22,369 bases of DNA from contig NZ_URFY01000066.1 in NCBI RefSeq assembly GCF_900547205.1, positions 1 through 22,369 of the forward strand, given 5' to 3'. Origin of the DNA: an uncultured Bacteroides sp. (GTDB taxonomy: Bacteria; Bacteroidota; Bacteroidia; Bacteroidales; Bacteroidaceae). Positions 7,817 to 13,923 of the stretch are shown here, piece after piece. Made by a program: the position numbers and the translations under genes. The stretch's first letter is position 1, and each line of letters starts with the position of its first letter. The notes below the pieces were generated by a model. The model saw nothing but the letters and a program-made list of their open reading frames with translations. It ran no database searches and was not told the DNA's origin.

Positions 7817-8698
7817 ATGTTGATAGAAGCTTTTCTTGATTATCTCTGGTATGAGCGGAATTGTTCCGAAAAGACCGTATTAGCTTACGGTGAGGATATA
7901 AAGCAATTACAGGAGTTTGCTCAGGAAGAGTACGGGAAATTTAATCCGTTGGAAGTAGAGGACGAACTCATTCGTGAATGGATTGTTTCATTGATGGATA
8001 GAGGGTATACTTCGACTTCTGTAAATCGTAAGCTAAGTTCGCTCCGGGCGTTTTATAAGTTTCTTTTGAGACAAGGAGAGGTGACAGTGAATCCCTTATG
8101 TAGAATAAAGGGTCCTAAGAATAAGAAGCCGTTACCTGTTTTCTTGAAAGAAAGCGAAATGAATAAGCTGCTGGATGATACGGATTTTGGTGAAGGGTTT
8201 AAAGGATATCGGGATCGGTTGATAATAGAAATGTTTTATACTACCGGTATGAGGCTATCTGAGTTGATTGGTTTGGATGATAAGGATGTGGATTTTTCGG
8301 CTTCTCTTCTGAAGGTGACTGGGAAAAGAAACAAGCAGCGGCTAATTCCTTTTGGTGATGAACTGCGGGATTTGATGCTTGGCTATGTCGATGTAAGAAA
8401 CGAAACGATTCAGGAAAGGTCGGATGCCTTTTTTATTAAAGAGGATGGCAAACGGCTTTATAAGAATTTAGTCTATAATCTAGTGAGACGGAACCTGTCA
8501 AAGGTGGCGACGTTGAAAAAAAAGAGTCCTCACGTGTTGAGACATACTTTTGCTACCACAATGCTTAATAATGATGCGGAGTTGGGAGCGGTAAAAGAAC
8601 TTTTGGGTCACGAGAGCATTACAGCTACCGAGATTTACACGCACGCTACATTTGAAGAACTTAAAAAAGTGTATAAACAAGCTCATCCAAGAGCTTAA
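7817..8698 (+). CDS. xerC: Tyrosine recombinase, XerC type
   Basis: Site-specific recombinase of 293 residues, the usual Xer length. The N-terminal SAM-like core-binding domain spans about 1-90 (FLDYLWYERNCSEKTVLAYGEDI, NRKLSSLRAFYKFL). The catalytic domain has the complete active site: R146 (TGMRLSEL), K170 (VTGKRNKQR), H239 and R242 (HVLRHTFAT), H265 (LLGHESI) and nucleophile Y274 (TEIYTHATFEE). The C-terminal VYKQAHPRA matches the chromosome-dimer resolvase XerC/XerD tail better than phage or transposon integrases, so a housekeeping role at dif is inferred; XerC versus XerD cannot be settled from sequence alone. An upstream TTG at 7790 would add nine residues, but the ATG at 7817 fits family length. 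It lies 74 nt after rpsU and 15 nt before hpf. No attachment site or mobile-element cargo was seen nearby. Confidence 0.9.
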   Translation: MLIEAFLDYLWYERNCSEKTVLAYGEDIKQLQEFAQEEYGKFNPLEVEDELIREWIVSLMDRGYTSTSVNRKLSSLRAFYKFLLRQGEVTVNPLCRIKGPKNKKPLPVFLKESEMNKLLDDTDFGEGFKGYRDRLIIEMFYTTGMRLSELIGLDDKDVDFSASLLKVTGKRNKQRLIPFGDELRDLMLGYVDVRNETIQERSDAFFIKEDGKRLYKNLVYNLVRRNLSKVATLKKKSPHVLRHTFATTMLNNDAELGAVKELLGHESITATEIYTHATFEELKKVYKQAHPRA

Positions 8699-8700
8699 AA

Positions 8701-8709
8701 AAAGGAGGT
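8701..8709 (+). promoter_or_regulatory. Exceptionally strong Shine-Dalgarno of hpf
   Basis: AAAGGAGGT is complementary over nine consecutive bases to the conserved 16S rRNA 3' end (ACCUCCUUU). It ends 4 nt before the hpf ATG and starts 2 nt after the xerC stop. Inspection of the other starts (gltX, waaA, rpsU, tuf, secE, rplK, rplA, rplJ, rplL, rpoB, rpoC) shows nothing comparable; nusG has only AGGA. Confidence 0.9.
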
Positions 8710-8713
8710 AAGT

Positions 8714-9013
8714 ATGGAAATTAGAATTCAATCGATTCACTTTGACGCGTCAGAGCAATTGCAGGCATTTATTCAGAAGAAAGTGTCTAAGTTGGAGAAA
8801 TATTACGAAGATATAAAGAAAGTAGAGGTGTCATTAAAGGTAATTAAGCCGGAAGTTGCTGAAAATAAAGAAGCTGGAATTAAGATTCTTGTTCCGAATA
8901 GCGAGTTTTATGCAAGCAAAGTGTGCAATACATTCGAAGAAGCGATTGACTTAGATGTGGAAGCGCTTGAAAAACAACTGGTGAAATACAAGGAAAAGCA
9001 GCGTAGCAAATAA
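8714..9013 (+). CDS. hpf: Short ribosome hibernation promoting factor (HPF/RaiA family)
   Basis: The 99-residue protein fits the short HPF/YfiA family: MEIRIQSIHFDASEQLQAFI, the helix KKVSKLEKYYEDIKKVEVSL, a strand region with KEAGIKILVP and a second helix from FEEAIDLDVEALEKQL. Family members bind between the 30S head and body at the mRNA and tRNA sites and silence ribosomes in slow growth. This copy lacks the C-terminal dimerisation domain of long HPF. The start is fixed by the ATG 4 nt after a near-perfect Shine-Dalgarno, unusual in Bacteroidota. It is the last gene of rpsU-xerC-hpf. No clear terminator follows; the -33 box of the next promoter begins 15 nt after the stop, so read-through into the tRNA cluster is possible. 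Confidence 0.92.
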   Translation: MEIRIQSIHFDASEQLQAFIQKKVSKLEKYYEDIKKVEVSLKVIKPEVAENKEAGIKILVPNSEFYASKVCNTFEEAIDLDVEALEKQLVKYKEKQRSK

Positions 9014-9028
9014 AAAAACCGCAAAAGT

Positions 9029-9059
9029 TTTGTGGAAAAGAAATAAATAACTAAATTTG
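9029..9059 (+). promoter_or_regulatory. Promoter of the tRNA-tuf-secE-nusG-rpl-rpo cluster
   Basis: The -33 box TTTG at 9029-9032, a 19-nt spacer and the -7 box TAAATTTG at 9052-9059 form a complete Bacteroides-type promoter. It is the only full promoter I find between hpf and the end of rpoC, so it may drive the whole 13-kb cluster. The predicted start is near 9066. A hairpin (9059-9067 with 9086-9094) lies at the start of the leader. Confidence 0.82.
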
Positions 9060-9110
9060 CAGCCGTTTCGCTCGCGTTGGAACGTGACGGTTGCATCTTT
9101 TAGATAGAAT

Positions 9111-9184
9111 GCCTCTTTAGCTCAGTTGGCCAGAGCACGTGATTTGTAATCTCGGGGTCGTTGGTTCGAATCCGACAAGAGGCT
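9111..9184 (+). tRNA. tRNA-Thr (anticodon UGU)
   Basis: A 74-nt cloverleaf: acceptor GCCTCTT/AAGAGGC, D-arm GCTCAGTTGGCCAGAGC, anticodon loop TTTGTAA with TGT, and T-arm GTTGG-TTCGAAT-CCGAC. The discriminator is T and CCA is not encoded. The anticodon stem CGTGA/TCTCG contains a central U-U mismatch (29-41). Confidence 0.95.
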
Positions 9185-9273
9185 CAAAGAAAAAGGAAAA
9201 TTGGAAAGTTGAAAATAAAACAATGTTCTAGAATGTCTTGTTCGCTTTCTATTCTCAATTTTCAATTAATTAA

Positions 9274-9356
9274 GGGCAAATACCAGAGTGGCCAAATGGG
9301 GCAGACTGTAAATCTGCTGTCTTTCGACTTCGGTGGTTCGAATCCATCTTTGCCCA
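9274..9356 (+). tRNA. tRNA-Tyr (anticodon GUA)
   Basis: An 83-nt class II tRNA: acceptor GGGCAAA/TTTGCCC, anticodon stem GCAGA/TCTGC around loop CTGTAAA (GTA), a long variable arm (TGTCTTTCGACTTC) and T-loop TTCGAAT. The discriminator is A; no encoded CCA. Confidence 0.97.
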
Positions 9357-9364
9357 CAAAAATT

Positions 9365-9437
9365 GCGGAAGTAGCTCAGTTGATAGAGCATTAGCCTTCC
9401 AAGCTGAGGGTCGCGGGTTTGAGCCCCGTCTTCCGCT
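9365..9437 (+). tRNA. tRNA-Gly (anticodon UCC)
   Basis: A 73-nt cloverleaf: acceptor GCGGAAG/CTTCCGC, D-arm GCTCAGTTGATAGAGC, anticodon loop CTTCCAA (TCC), T-arm GCGGG-TTTGAGC-CCCGT. It starts 9 nt after tRNA-Tyr ends. The discriminator is T; no encoded CCA. Confidence 0.97.
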
Positions 9438-9446
9438 CTTTTTCTT

Positions 9447-9518
<72 letters not shown>

Positions 9519-9568
9519 CATAAAGATGTAAATGCTGATTATTAATCAAATAAATAACAAGTAAAGCT

Positions 9569-10753
9569 ATGGCTAAAGAGAAATTTGAACGTACCAAACC
9601 GCACGTAAACATTGGTACAATCGGTCACGTAGACCACGGTAAGACAACGTTGACTGCTGCTATCACTACAGTGTTGGCAAAAAAAGGTCTTTCTGAATTG
9701 CGTTCTTTCGATTCTATCGACAACGCTCCTGAAGAAAAAGAAAGAGGTATTACTATCAATACTTCTCATGTTGAGTACCAAACTGCTAACCGTCACTATG
9801 CTCACGTTGACTGTCCGGGACACGCCGACTATGTGAAGAACATGGTAACTGGTGCTGCTCAGATGGACGGTGCTATCATCGTTTGTGCTGCAACAGATGG
9901 TCCGATGCCTCAGACTCGCGAACACATCCTGTTGGCTCGTCAGGTAAACGTACCTCGTCTGGTTGTATTCTTGAACAAGTGCGATATGGTAGACGATGCT
10001 GAAATGTTGGAACTCGTTGAAATGGAAATGAGAGAACTTCTTTCTTTCTATGATTTCGACGGTGACAATACTCCTATCATCCAGGGTTCTGCTCTTGGCG
10101 CATTGAACGGCGTTGAAAAGTGGGAAGACAAAGTAATGGAATTGATGGATGCTGTTGATACTTGGATTCCGCTGCCTCCGCGTGATGTTGATAAACCTTT
10201 CTTGATGCCGGTTGAAGACGTGTTCTCTATCACAGGTCGTGGTACTGTAGCAACAGGTCGTATCGAAACAGGTGTTATCCACGTAGGTGATGAAATCGAA
10301 ATCCTTGGTTTAGGTGAAGATAAGAAATCAGTTGTAACTGGTGTTGAAATGTTCCGTAAACTGTTGGATCAAGGTGAAGCTGGTGACAACGTAGGTTTGT
10401 TGCTTCGTGGTATCGACAAGAACGAAATCAAACGTGGTATGGTTCTTTGTAAACCAGGTCAGATTAAACCGCACTCTAAATTCAAAGCTGAGGTTTATAT
10501 CCTGAAGAAAGAAGAAGGTGGTCGTCACACTCCATTCCACAACAAATATCGTCCTCAGTTCTATCTGCGTACTATGGACTGTACAGGTGAAATCACTTTG
10601 CCGGAAGGAACTGAAATGGTAATGCCGGGTGATAACGTAACTATTACAGTTGAGTTGATTTACCCTGTAGCATTGAACCCAGGTCTTCGTTTCGCTATCC
10701 GCGAAGGTGGACGTACAGTAGGTGCTGGTCAGATTACTGAAATTCTTGACTAA
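9569..10753 (+). CDS. tuf: Translation elongation factor Tu
   Basis: GTPase that delivers aminoacyl-tRNA to the ribosomal A site. At 394 residues it is full length. The G1 loop GHVDHGKT is at 19-26, the switch II motif DCPGHADY at 81-88, the G4 motif NKCD at 136-139 and the G5 motif SAL near 174. Beta-barrel domains 2 and 3 follow (from about residue 205), ending VGAGQITEILD. The start MAKEKFERTKPHVNIGTIGH is canonical. It follows four tRNA genes and is followed by a hairpin and tRNA-Trp. No promoter is seen in the 50-nt gap after tRNA-Thr, so it is probably transcribed with the tRNAs and released by tRNA processing. This is the tRNA/tufB-type location, not the rpsL-rpsG-fusA location; whether a second tuf exists cannot be seen here. 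Confidence 0.99.
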   Translation: MAKEKFERTKPHVNIGTIGHVDHGKTTLTAAITTVLAKKGLSELRSFDSIDNAPEEKERGITINTSHVEYQTANRHYAHVDCPGHADYVKNMVTGAAQMDGAIIVCAATDGPMPQTREHILLARQVNVPRLVVFLNKCDMVDDAEMLELVEMEMRELLSFYDFDGDNTPIIQGSALGALNGVEKWEDKVMELMDAVDTWIPLPPRDVDKPFLMPVEDVFSITGRGTVATGRIETGVIHVGDEIEILGLGEDKKSVVTGVEMFRKLLDQGEAGDNVGLLLRGIDKNEIKRGMVLCKPGQIKPHSKFKAEVYILKKEEGGRHTPFHNKYRPQFYLRTMDCTGEITLPEGTEMVMPGDNVTITVELIYPVALNPGLRFAIREGGRTVGAGQITEILD

Positions 10754-10764
10754 TACACAATAAT

Positions 10765-10799
10765 TAATCAGTTCCCGGTTTTTTATCGGGAACTGATTA
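10765..10799 (+). terminator. Strong stem-loop between tuf and tRNA-Trp
   Basis: A perfect 13-bp stem, TAATCAGTTCCCG at 10765-10777 with 10787-10799, and a 9-nt T-rich loop. No T-run follows the 3' arm; tRNA-Trp starts 8 nt later. It may be a partial terminator, an RNase processing site or a 3'-end stabiliser for tuf mRNA rather than a strict terminator. Confidence 0.55.
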
Positions 10800-10806
10800 T
10801 GTACAC

Positions 10807-10879
10807 ACGGGAGTAGCTCAGTTGGTAGAGCACCGGTCTCCAAAACCGGGTGTCGGGAGTTCGAGCCTCTCCTCCCGTG
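10807..10879 (+). tRNA. tRNA-Trp (anticodon CCA)
   Basis: A 73-nt cloverleaf: acceptor ACGGGAG/CTCCCGT, D-arm GCTCAGTTGGTAGAGC, anticodon stem CCGGT/ACCGG around loop CTCCAAA (CCA), T-loop TTCGAGC. The discriminator is G; no encoded CCA. It lies 15 nt upstream of the secE ATG. Confidence 0.97.
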
Positions 10880-10893
10880 CTAATATTATTGAA

Positions 10894-11085
10894 ATGAAAA
10901 AGGTAATAGCTTATATTAAAGAATCTTACGACGAACTTGTTCATAAAGTATCGTGGCCTACGTATTCCGAACTTGCTAACAGTGCAGTAGTTGTTTTATA
11001 TGCTTCCCTGCTTATTGCATTGGTAGTATGGGGTATGGATGTCTGTTTCCAAAACTTCATGGAAAAAATCGTTTATCCACATTAA
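10894..11085 (+). CDS. secE: Preprotein translocase subunit SecE
   Basis: Small inner-membrane subunit that clamps SecY in the translocon. The 63-residue product has an amphipathic N-terminal helix (MKKVIAYIKESYDEL), the conserved cytoplasmic turn VSWPTYSEL (19-27) and a single transmembrane segment at about 30-53 (AVVVLYASLLIALVVWGMDV). This one-TM form is the common bacterial short SecE. An open frame extends upstream across tRNA-Trp, but the ATG at 10894 is the first start after the tRNA and gives the family-typical N-terminus. nusG begins 16 nt after the stop; the secE-nusG pairing is conserved in most bacteria and supports the call. Confidence 0.96.
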   Translation: MKKVIAYIKESYDELVHKVSWPTYSELANSAVVVLYASLLIALVVWGMDVCFQNFMEKIVYPH

Positions 11086-11101
11086 AAAATAGGAATTGAA
11101 A

Positions 11102-11644
11102 ATGGCTGAGATTGAAAAGAAATGGTACGTTCTGCGTGCTATTAGCGGAAAAGAAGCTAAGGTAAAAGAATATCTTGAAGCTGACCTTAAAAACAGCGAC
11201 CTTAGTGAATATGTATCTCAGGTATTGATTCCTACTGAAAAAGTGTACCAGGTTCGCAATGGTAAAAAAATTGTGAAGGAAAGAAGTTATCTTCCTGGAT
11301 ACGTTTTGGTGGAGGCTGCTTTGGTTGGTGAGGTCGCTCATCATCTGCGCAATACTCCGAATGTGATAGGCTTTTTGGGTGGTTCCGATAAACCGGTGCC
11401 TCTCAGACAATCAGAAGTGAATCGTATACTTGGAACAGTGGATGAACTACAGGAAACGGGACAAGAGCTCGATATTCCGTATGTAGTTGGTGAAACTGTG
11501 AAAGTTACTTTTGGTCCTTTCACCGGATTCAGTGGCATCATTGAAGAAGTGAATAGCGAAAAGAAGAAACTAAAGGTCATGGTGAAGATATTCGGGCGCA
11601 AAACGCCGCTTGAATTAGGCTTTATGCAAGTGGAAAAGGAATAA
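11102..11644 (+). CDS. nusG: Transcription termination/antitermination factor NusG
   Basis: General elongation factor that binds RNA polymerase through its NGN domain and contacts Rho or ribosomal protein S10 through its KOW domain. The 180-residue product has the NGN domain at about 6-100 (KKWYVLRAISGKEAKVKEYL, RSYLPGYVLVEA, FLGGSDKPVPL) and a C-terminal KOW domain at about 127-180 (GETVKVTFGPFTGFSGIIEEV). The ATG at 11102 is preceded by AGGA at 11091-11094; an in-frame TTG at 11096 would add only two residues and is less likely. Its position between secE and rplK marks it as the housekeeping NusG, not one of the UpxY-type NusG paralogues that control Bacteroides capsule loci. Confidence 0.97.
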   Translation: MAEIEKKWYVLRAISGKEAKVKEYLEADLKNSDLSEYVSQVLIPTEKVYQVRNGKKIVKERSYLPGYVLVEAALVGEVAHHLRNTPNVIGFLGGSDKPVPLRQSEVNRILGTVDELQETGQELDIPYVVGETVKVTFGPFTGFSGIIEEVNSEKKKLKVMVKIFGRKTPLELGFMQVEKE

Positions 11645-11705
11645 CACGGAATGTTACGCTGTTGTTGTCCTTCGTTTAATGTTTATATATAAATCAATTT
11701 AAAAA

Positions 11706-12149
11706 ATGGCTAAAGAAGTTGCTGGACTAATCAAATTACAGATTAAAGGAGGCGCTGCAAATCCATCACCCCCAGTAGGACCTGCATTGGGTTCCAAGGG
11801 TATCAACATCATGGAATTTTGCAAGCAATTCAATGCCAGAACCCAAGACAAGGCAGGTAAGATTTTGCCTGTTATCATTACTTACTACGCAGATAAGTCT
11901 TTCGATTTTGTAATCAAGACTCCTCCTGTTGCAATTCAATTACTTGAGTTGACTAAGGTAAAGAGTGGTTCTGCTGAGCCTAACCGTAAGAAAGTTGCTG
12001 AGATTTCTTGGGAACAGGTTCGTACGATTGCTCAGGACAAAATGGTGGACTTAAACTGTTTTACTGTGGAAGCTGCCATGAAAATGGTTGCAGGTACAGC
12101 TAGAAGTATGGGTATCGCTGTAAAAGGGGAGTTCCCGGTTAATAATTAA
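11706..12149 (+). CDS. rplK: 50S ribosomal protein uL11
   Basis: The 147-residue protein matches the L11 family throughout. The N-terminal domain has GGAANPSPPVGPALGSKGIN with the conserved prolines of the thiopeptide-binding region, and FCKQFNART. The C-terminal rRNA-binding domain ends with DLNCFTVEAAMKMVAGTARS and MGIAV. L11 forms the GTPase-associated centre with 23S rRNA. The 61-nt gap after nusG has no promoter box and no Shine-Dalgarno. In other bacteria L1 represses this operon by binding the rplK leader; I could not identify an L1-binding motif here. Confidence 0.98.
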   Translation: MAKEVAGLIKLQIKGGAANPSPPVGPALGSKGINIMEFCKQFNARTQDKAGKILPVIITYYADKSFDFVIKTPPVAIQLLELTKVKSGSAEPNRKKVAEISWEQVRTIAQDKMVDLNCFTVEAAMKMVAGTARSMGIAVKGEFPVNN

Positions 12150-12164
12150 TAAACTTCAATTGTA

Positions 12165-12863
12165 ATGGGTAAACTGACAAAAAATCAAAAGTTAGCTGCA
12201 GAAAAGATTGAAGCAGGGAAAGCATACTCACTGAAAGAAGCTGCATCTTTGGTAAAGGAAATCACTTTTTCCAAGTTTGATGCTTCACTGGATATTGATG
12301 TACGTTTAGGTGTTGATCCACGTAAGGCAAACCAGATGGTGAGAGGTGTAGTTTCACTTCCTCATGGTACTGGTAAACAAGTTCGTGTATTGGTACTTTG
12401 TACACCGGATGCTGAAGCTGCTGCAAAAGAAGCTGGTGCTGACTATGTTGGTCTTGACGAATATATTGAAAAGATCAAAGGTGGATGGACTGATATTGAT
12501 GTAATCATCACTATGCCATCTATCATGGGTAAAATTGGTGCACTCGGTCGTGTACTCGGTCCTCGTGGATTGATGCCGAACCCGAAGAGTGGTACTGTAA
12601 CTATGGATGTTGCTAAGGCTGTAAAAGAAGTAAAACAAGGTAAGATTGACTTCAAAGTTGATAAGAGCGGTATTGTTCATACTTCAATCGGTAAAGTATC
12701 ATTCAGTCCTGATCAGATTCGCGACAACGCGAAAGAGTTCATCTCTACTCTGAACAAACTGAAACCGACTGCGGCAAAGGGTACATATATTAAGAGTATT
12801 TATCTTTCTAGTACAATGAGTGCGGGTATCAAAATCGACCCGAAATCAGTGGAAGAAATCTAA
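12165..12863 (+). CDS. rplA: 50S ribosomal protein uL1
   Basis: The 232-residue protein has the two-domain L1 architecture. The N- and C-terminal segments form domain I, with DASLDIDVRLGVDPRKANQMVRG and the C-terminal TYIKSIYLSSTMSAGIKID. The middle holds GALGRVLGPRGLMPNPKSGTV, the L1 signature. L1 forms the mobile stalk that guides deacylated tRNA out of the E site, and in many bacteria it represses its own rplK-rplA mRNA. It starts 15 nt after rplK; the next gene, rplJ, also starts after a 15-nt gap. Confidence 0.98.
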   Translation: MGKLTKNQKLAAEKIEAGKAYSLKEAASLVKEITFSKFDASLDIDVRLGVDPRKANQMVRGVVSLPHGTGKQVRVLVLCTPDAEAAAKEAGADYVGLDEYIEKIKGGWTDIDVIITMPSIMGKIGALGRVLGPRGLMPNPKSGTVTMDVAKAVKEVKQGKIDFKVDKSGIVHTSIGKVSFSPDQIRDNAKEFISTLNKLKPTAAKGTYIKSIYLSSTMSAGIKIDPKSVEEI

Positions 12864-12878
12864 TAAAACAGAGAAATA

Positions 12879-13397
12879 ATGAGAAAGGAAGATAAAAGTA
12901 CGATTATAGAGCAAATTGCTGCTACAGTTAAGGAATACGGTCACTTCTATCTGGTTGACGTTACAGCGATGGACGCTGCTGCTACCAGTGCATTGAGAAG
13001 AGAATGTTTCAAATCTGACATCAAATTGATGGTGGTTAAGAATACATTGCTTCACAAAGCTCTTGAAAGCTTGGAAGAAGACTTTTCTCCTATTTACGCT
13101 GCTTTGAAAGGTACAACGGCTGTTATGTTTAGCAATGTTGCTAACGTTCCTGCCAAACTGATTAAAGATAAGGCGAAAGACGGAATCCCCGGACTGAAAG
13201 CTGCATATGCAGAAGAAAGCTTCTATGTTGGTGCAGACCAATTGGATGCTCTCGTTGCAATCAAGAGTAAGAATGAAGTTATTGCCGATATCGTTGCATT
13301 GCTGCAATCTCCGGCCAAGAATGTTATTTCTGCTCTTCAATCAGGTGGTAACACCCTTCACGGAGTTCTTAAAACTCTTGGTGAGAGACCCGAATAA
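12879..13397 (+). CDS. rplJ: 50S ribosomal protein uL10
   Basis: The 172-residue stalk-base protein has the L10 N-terminal rRNA-binding domain (MRKEDKSTIIEQIAATVKEYGHFYLVDV, LMVVKNTLLHKAL, GTTAVMFSN). Its C-terminal helix, which anchors L7/L12 dimers, includes LLQSPAKNVISALQSGGNTLHGVLKTL. In E. coli the L10-(L7/L12)4 complex represses rplJL by binding a long leader. Here only 15 nt separate rplA from rplJ, so that leader is absent in this form and any such site would have to lie inside rplA. No Shine-Dalgarno is present. Confidence 0.98.
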   Translation: MRKEDKSTIIEQIAATVKEYGHFYLVDVTAMDAAATSALRRECFKSDIKLMVVKNTLLHKALESLEEDFSPIYAALKGTTAVMFSNVANVPAKLIKDKAKDGIPGLKAAYAEESFYVGADQLDALVAIKSKNEVIADIVALLQSPAKNVISALQSGGNTLHGVLKTLGERPE

Positions 13398-13444
13398 TTT
13401 TCAAAAAATAACAAAGTATTTAAACAATTAAAATCATACAAAAA

Positions 13445-13819
13445 ATGGCAGATTTGAAAGCTTTTGCAGAACAATTAGTTAACTTGACAGTAAAAGAAGT
13501 TAATGAACTTGCAACTATCCTTAAAGATGAATACGGTATTGAACCTGCTGCTGCAGCTGTTGCTGTTGCTGCTGGTCCTGCAGCTGGTGCTGCTGCTGTA
13601 GAAGAAAAAACTTCTTTCGACATTGTGTTGAAGAGCGCTGGTGCAGCTAAACTTCAGGTTGTTAAAGCCGTGAAAGAAGCTTGTGGCCTTGGCTTGAAAG
13701 AAGCTAAAGACTTGGTAGACGGTGCTCCTAGCACAGTTAAAGAAGGTTTGGCTAAAGACGAAGCAGAATCATTGAAGAAAACATTGGAAGAAGCTGGAGC
13801 TGAAGTTGAACTTAAATAA
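13445..13819 (+). CDS. rplL: 50S ribosomal protein bL12 (L7/L12)
   Basis: The 124-residue acidic stalk protein has an N-terminal dimerisation domain (about 1-33, MADLKAFAEQLVNLTVKEVNELA). An alanine/glycine-rich hinge follows at about 34-55. The globular C-terminal domain (KTSFDIVLKSAGAAKLQVVK, CGLGLKEAKDLVDGAP) recruits EF-Tu, EF-G, IF2 and RF3. It is present in several copies per ribosome through dimers on L10. The 47-nt gap from rplJ contains no promoter box. A terminator-like hairpin follows at 13845. Confidence 0.98.
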   Translation: MADLKAFAEQLVNLTVKEVNELATILKDEYGIEPAAAAVAVAAGPAAGAAAVEEKTSFDIVLKSAGAAKLQVVKAVKEACGLGLKEAKDLVDGAPSTVKEGLAKDEAESLKKTLEEAGAEVELK

Positions 13820-13844
13820 CATTAGCCTGGTAATCAGGTAATTC

Positions 13845-13882
13845 GGTTAGGAATCCTTCACAAGAGGATTCTTAACCTTTTT
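13845..13882 (+). terminator. Attenuator-like hairpin between rplL and rpoB
   Basis: A 13-bp stem, GGTTAGGAATCCT at 13845-13857 with 13865-13877, has one G-U wobble, a 7-nt loop and a TTTTT run at 13878-13882. This is an intrinsic-terminator form inside the operon, 25 nt after rplL and 41 nt before rpoB. E. coli also has partial termination in this gap; partial function here is inferred. Confidence 0.75.
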
Positions 13883-13923
13883 GTGTATATATTTCAAATT
13901 AGGTTCTCCAAATTCATTCACAG

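Noticed and set aside
7817..8698. The tyrosine recombinase as an integrase of a mobile element
   Set aside because: It has Xer length and tail, sits inside a housekeeping operon, and no attachment repeats, cargo or composition change surround it.
9185..9273. A/T-rich inverted repeat in the tRNA-Thr to tRNA-Tyr spacer (AATTGGAAAGTTGAAAAT against ATTCTCAATTTTCAATT)
   Set aside because: The pairing is imperfect and low in complexity; similar A/T-rich spacers are common in Bacteroides, so it is not listed as a repeat element.
9161..9394. 77-codon forward ORF running through tRNA-Thr and tRNA-Tyr
   Set aside because: It overlaps structured tRNA genes and has no family-like sequence.
9542..10282. 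246-codon reverse ORF opposite tuf
   Set aside because: It is a shadow of a strongly codon-biased gene; the Ser/Thr/Val-rich composition shows no domain.
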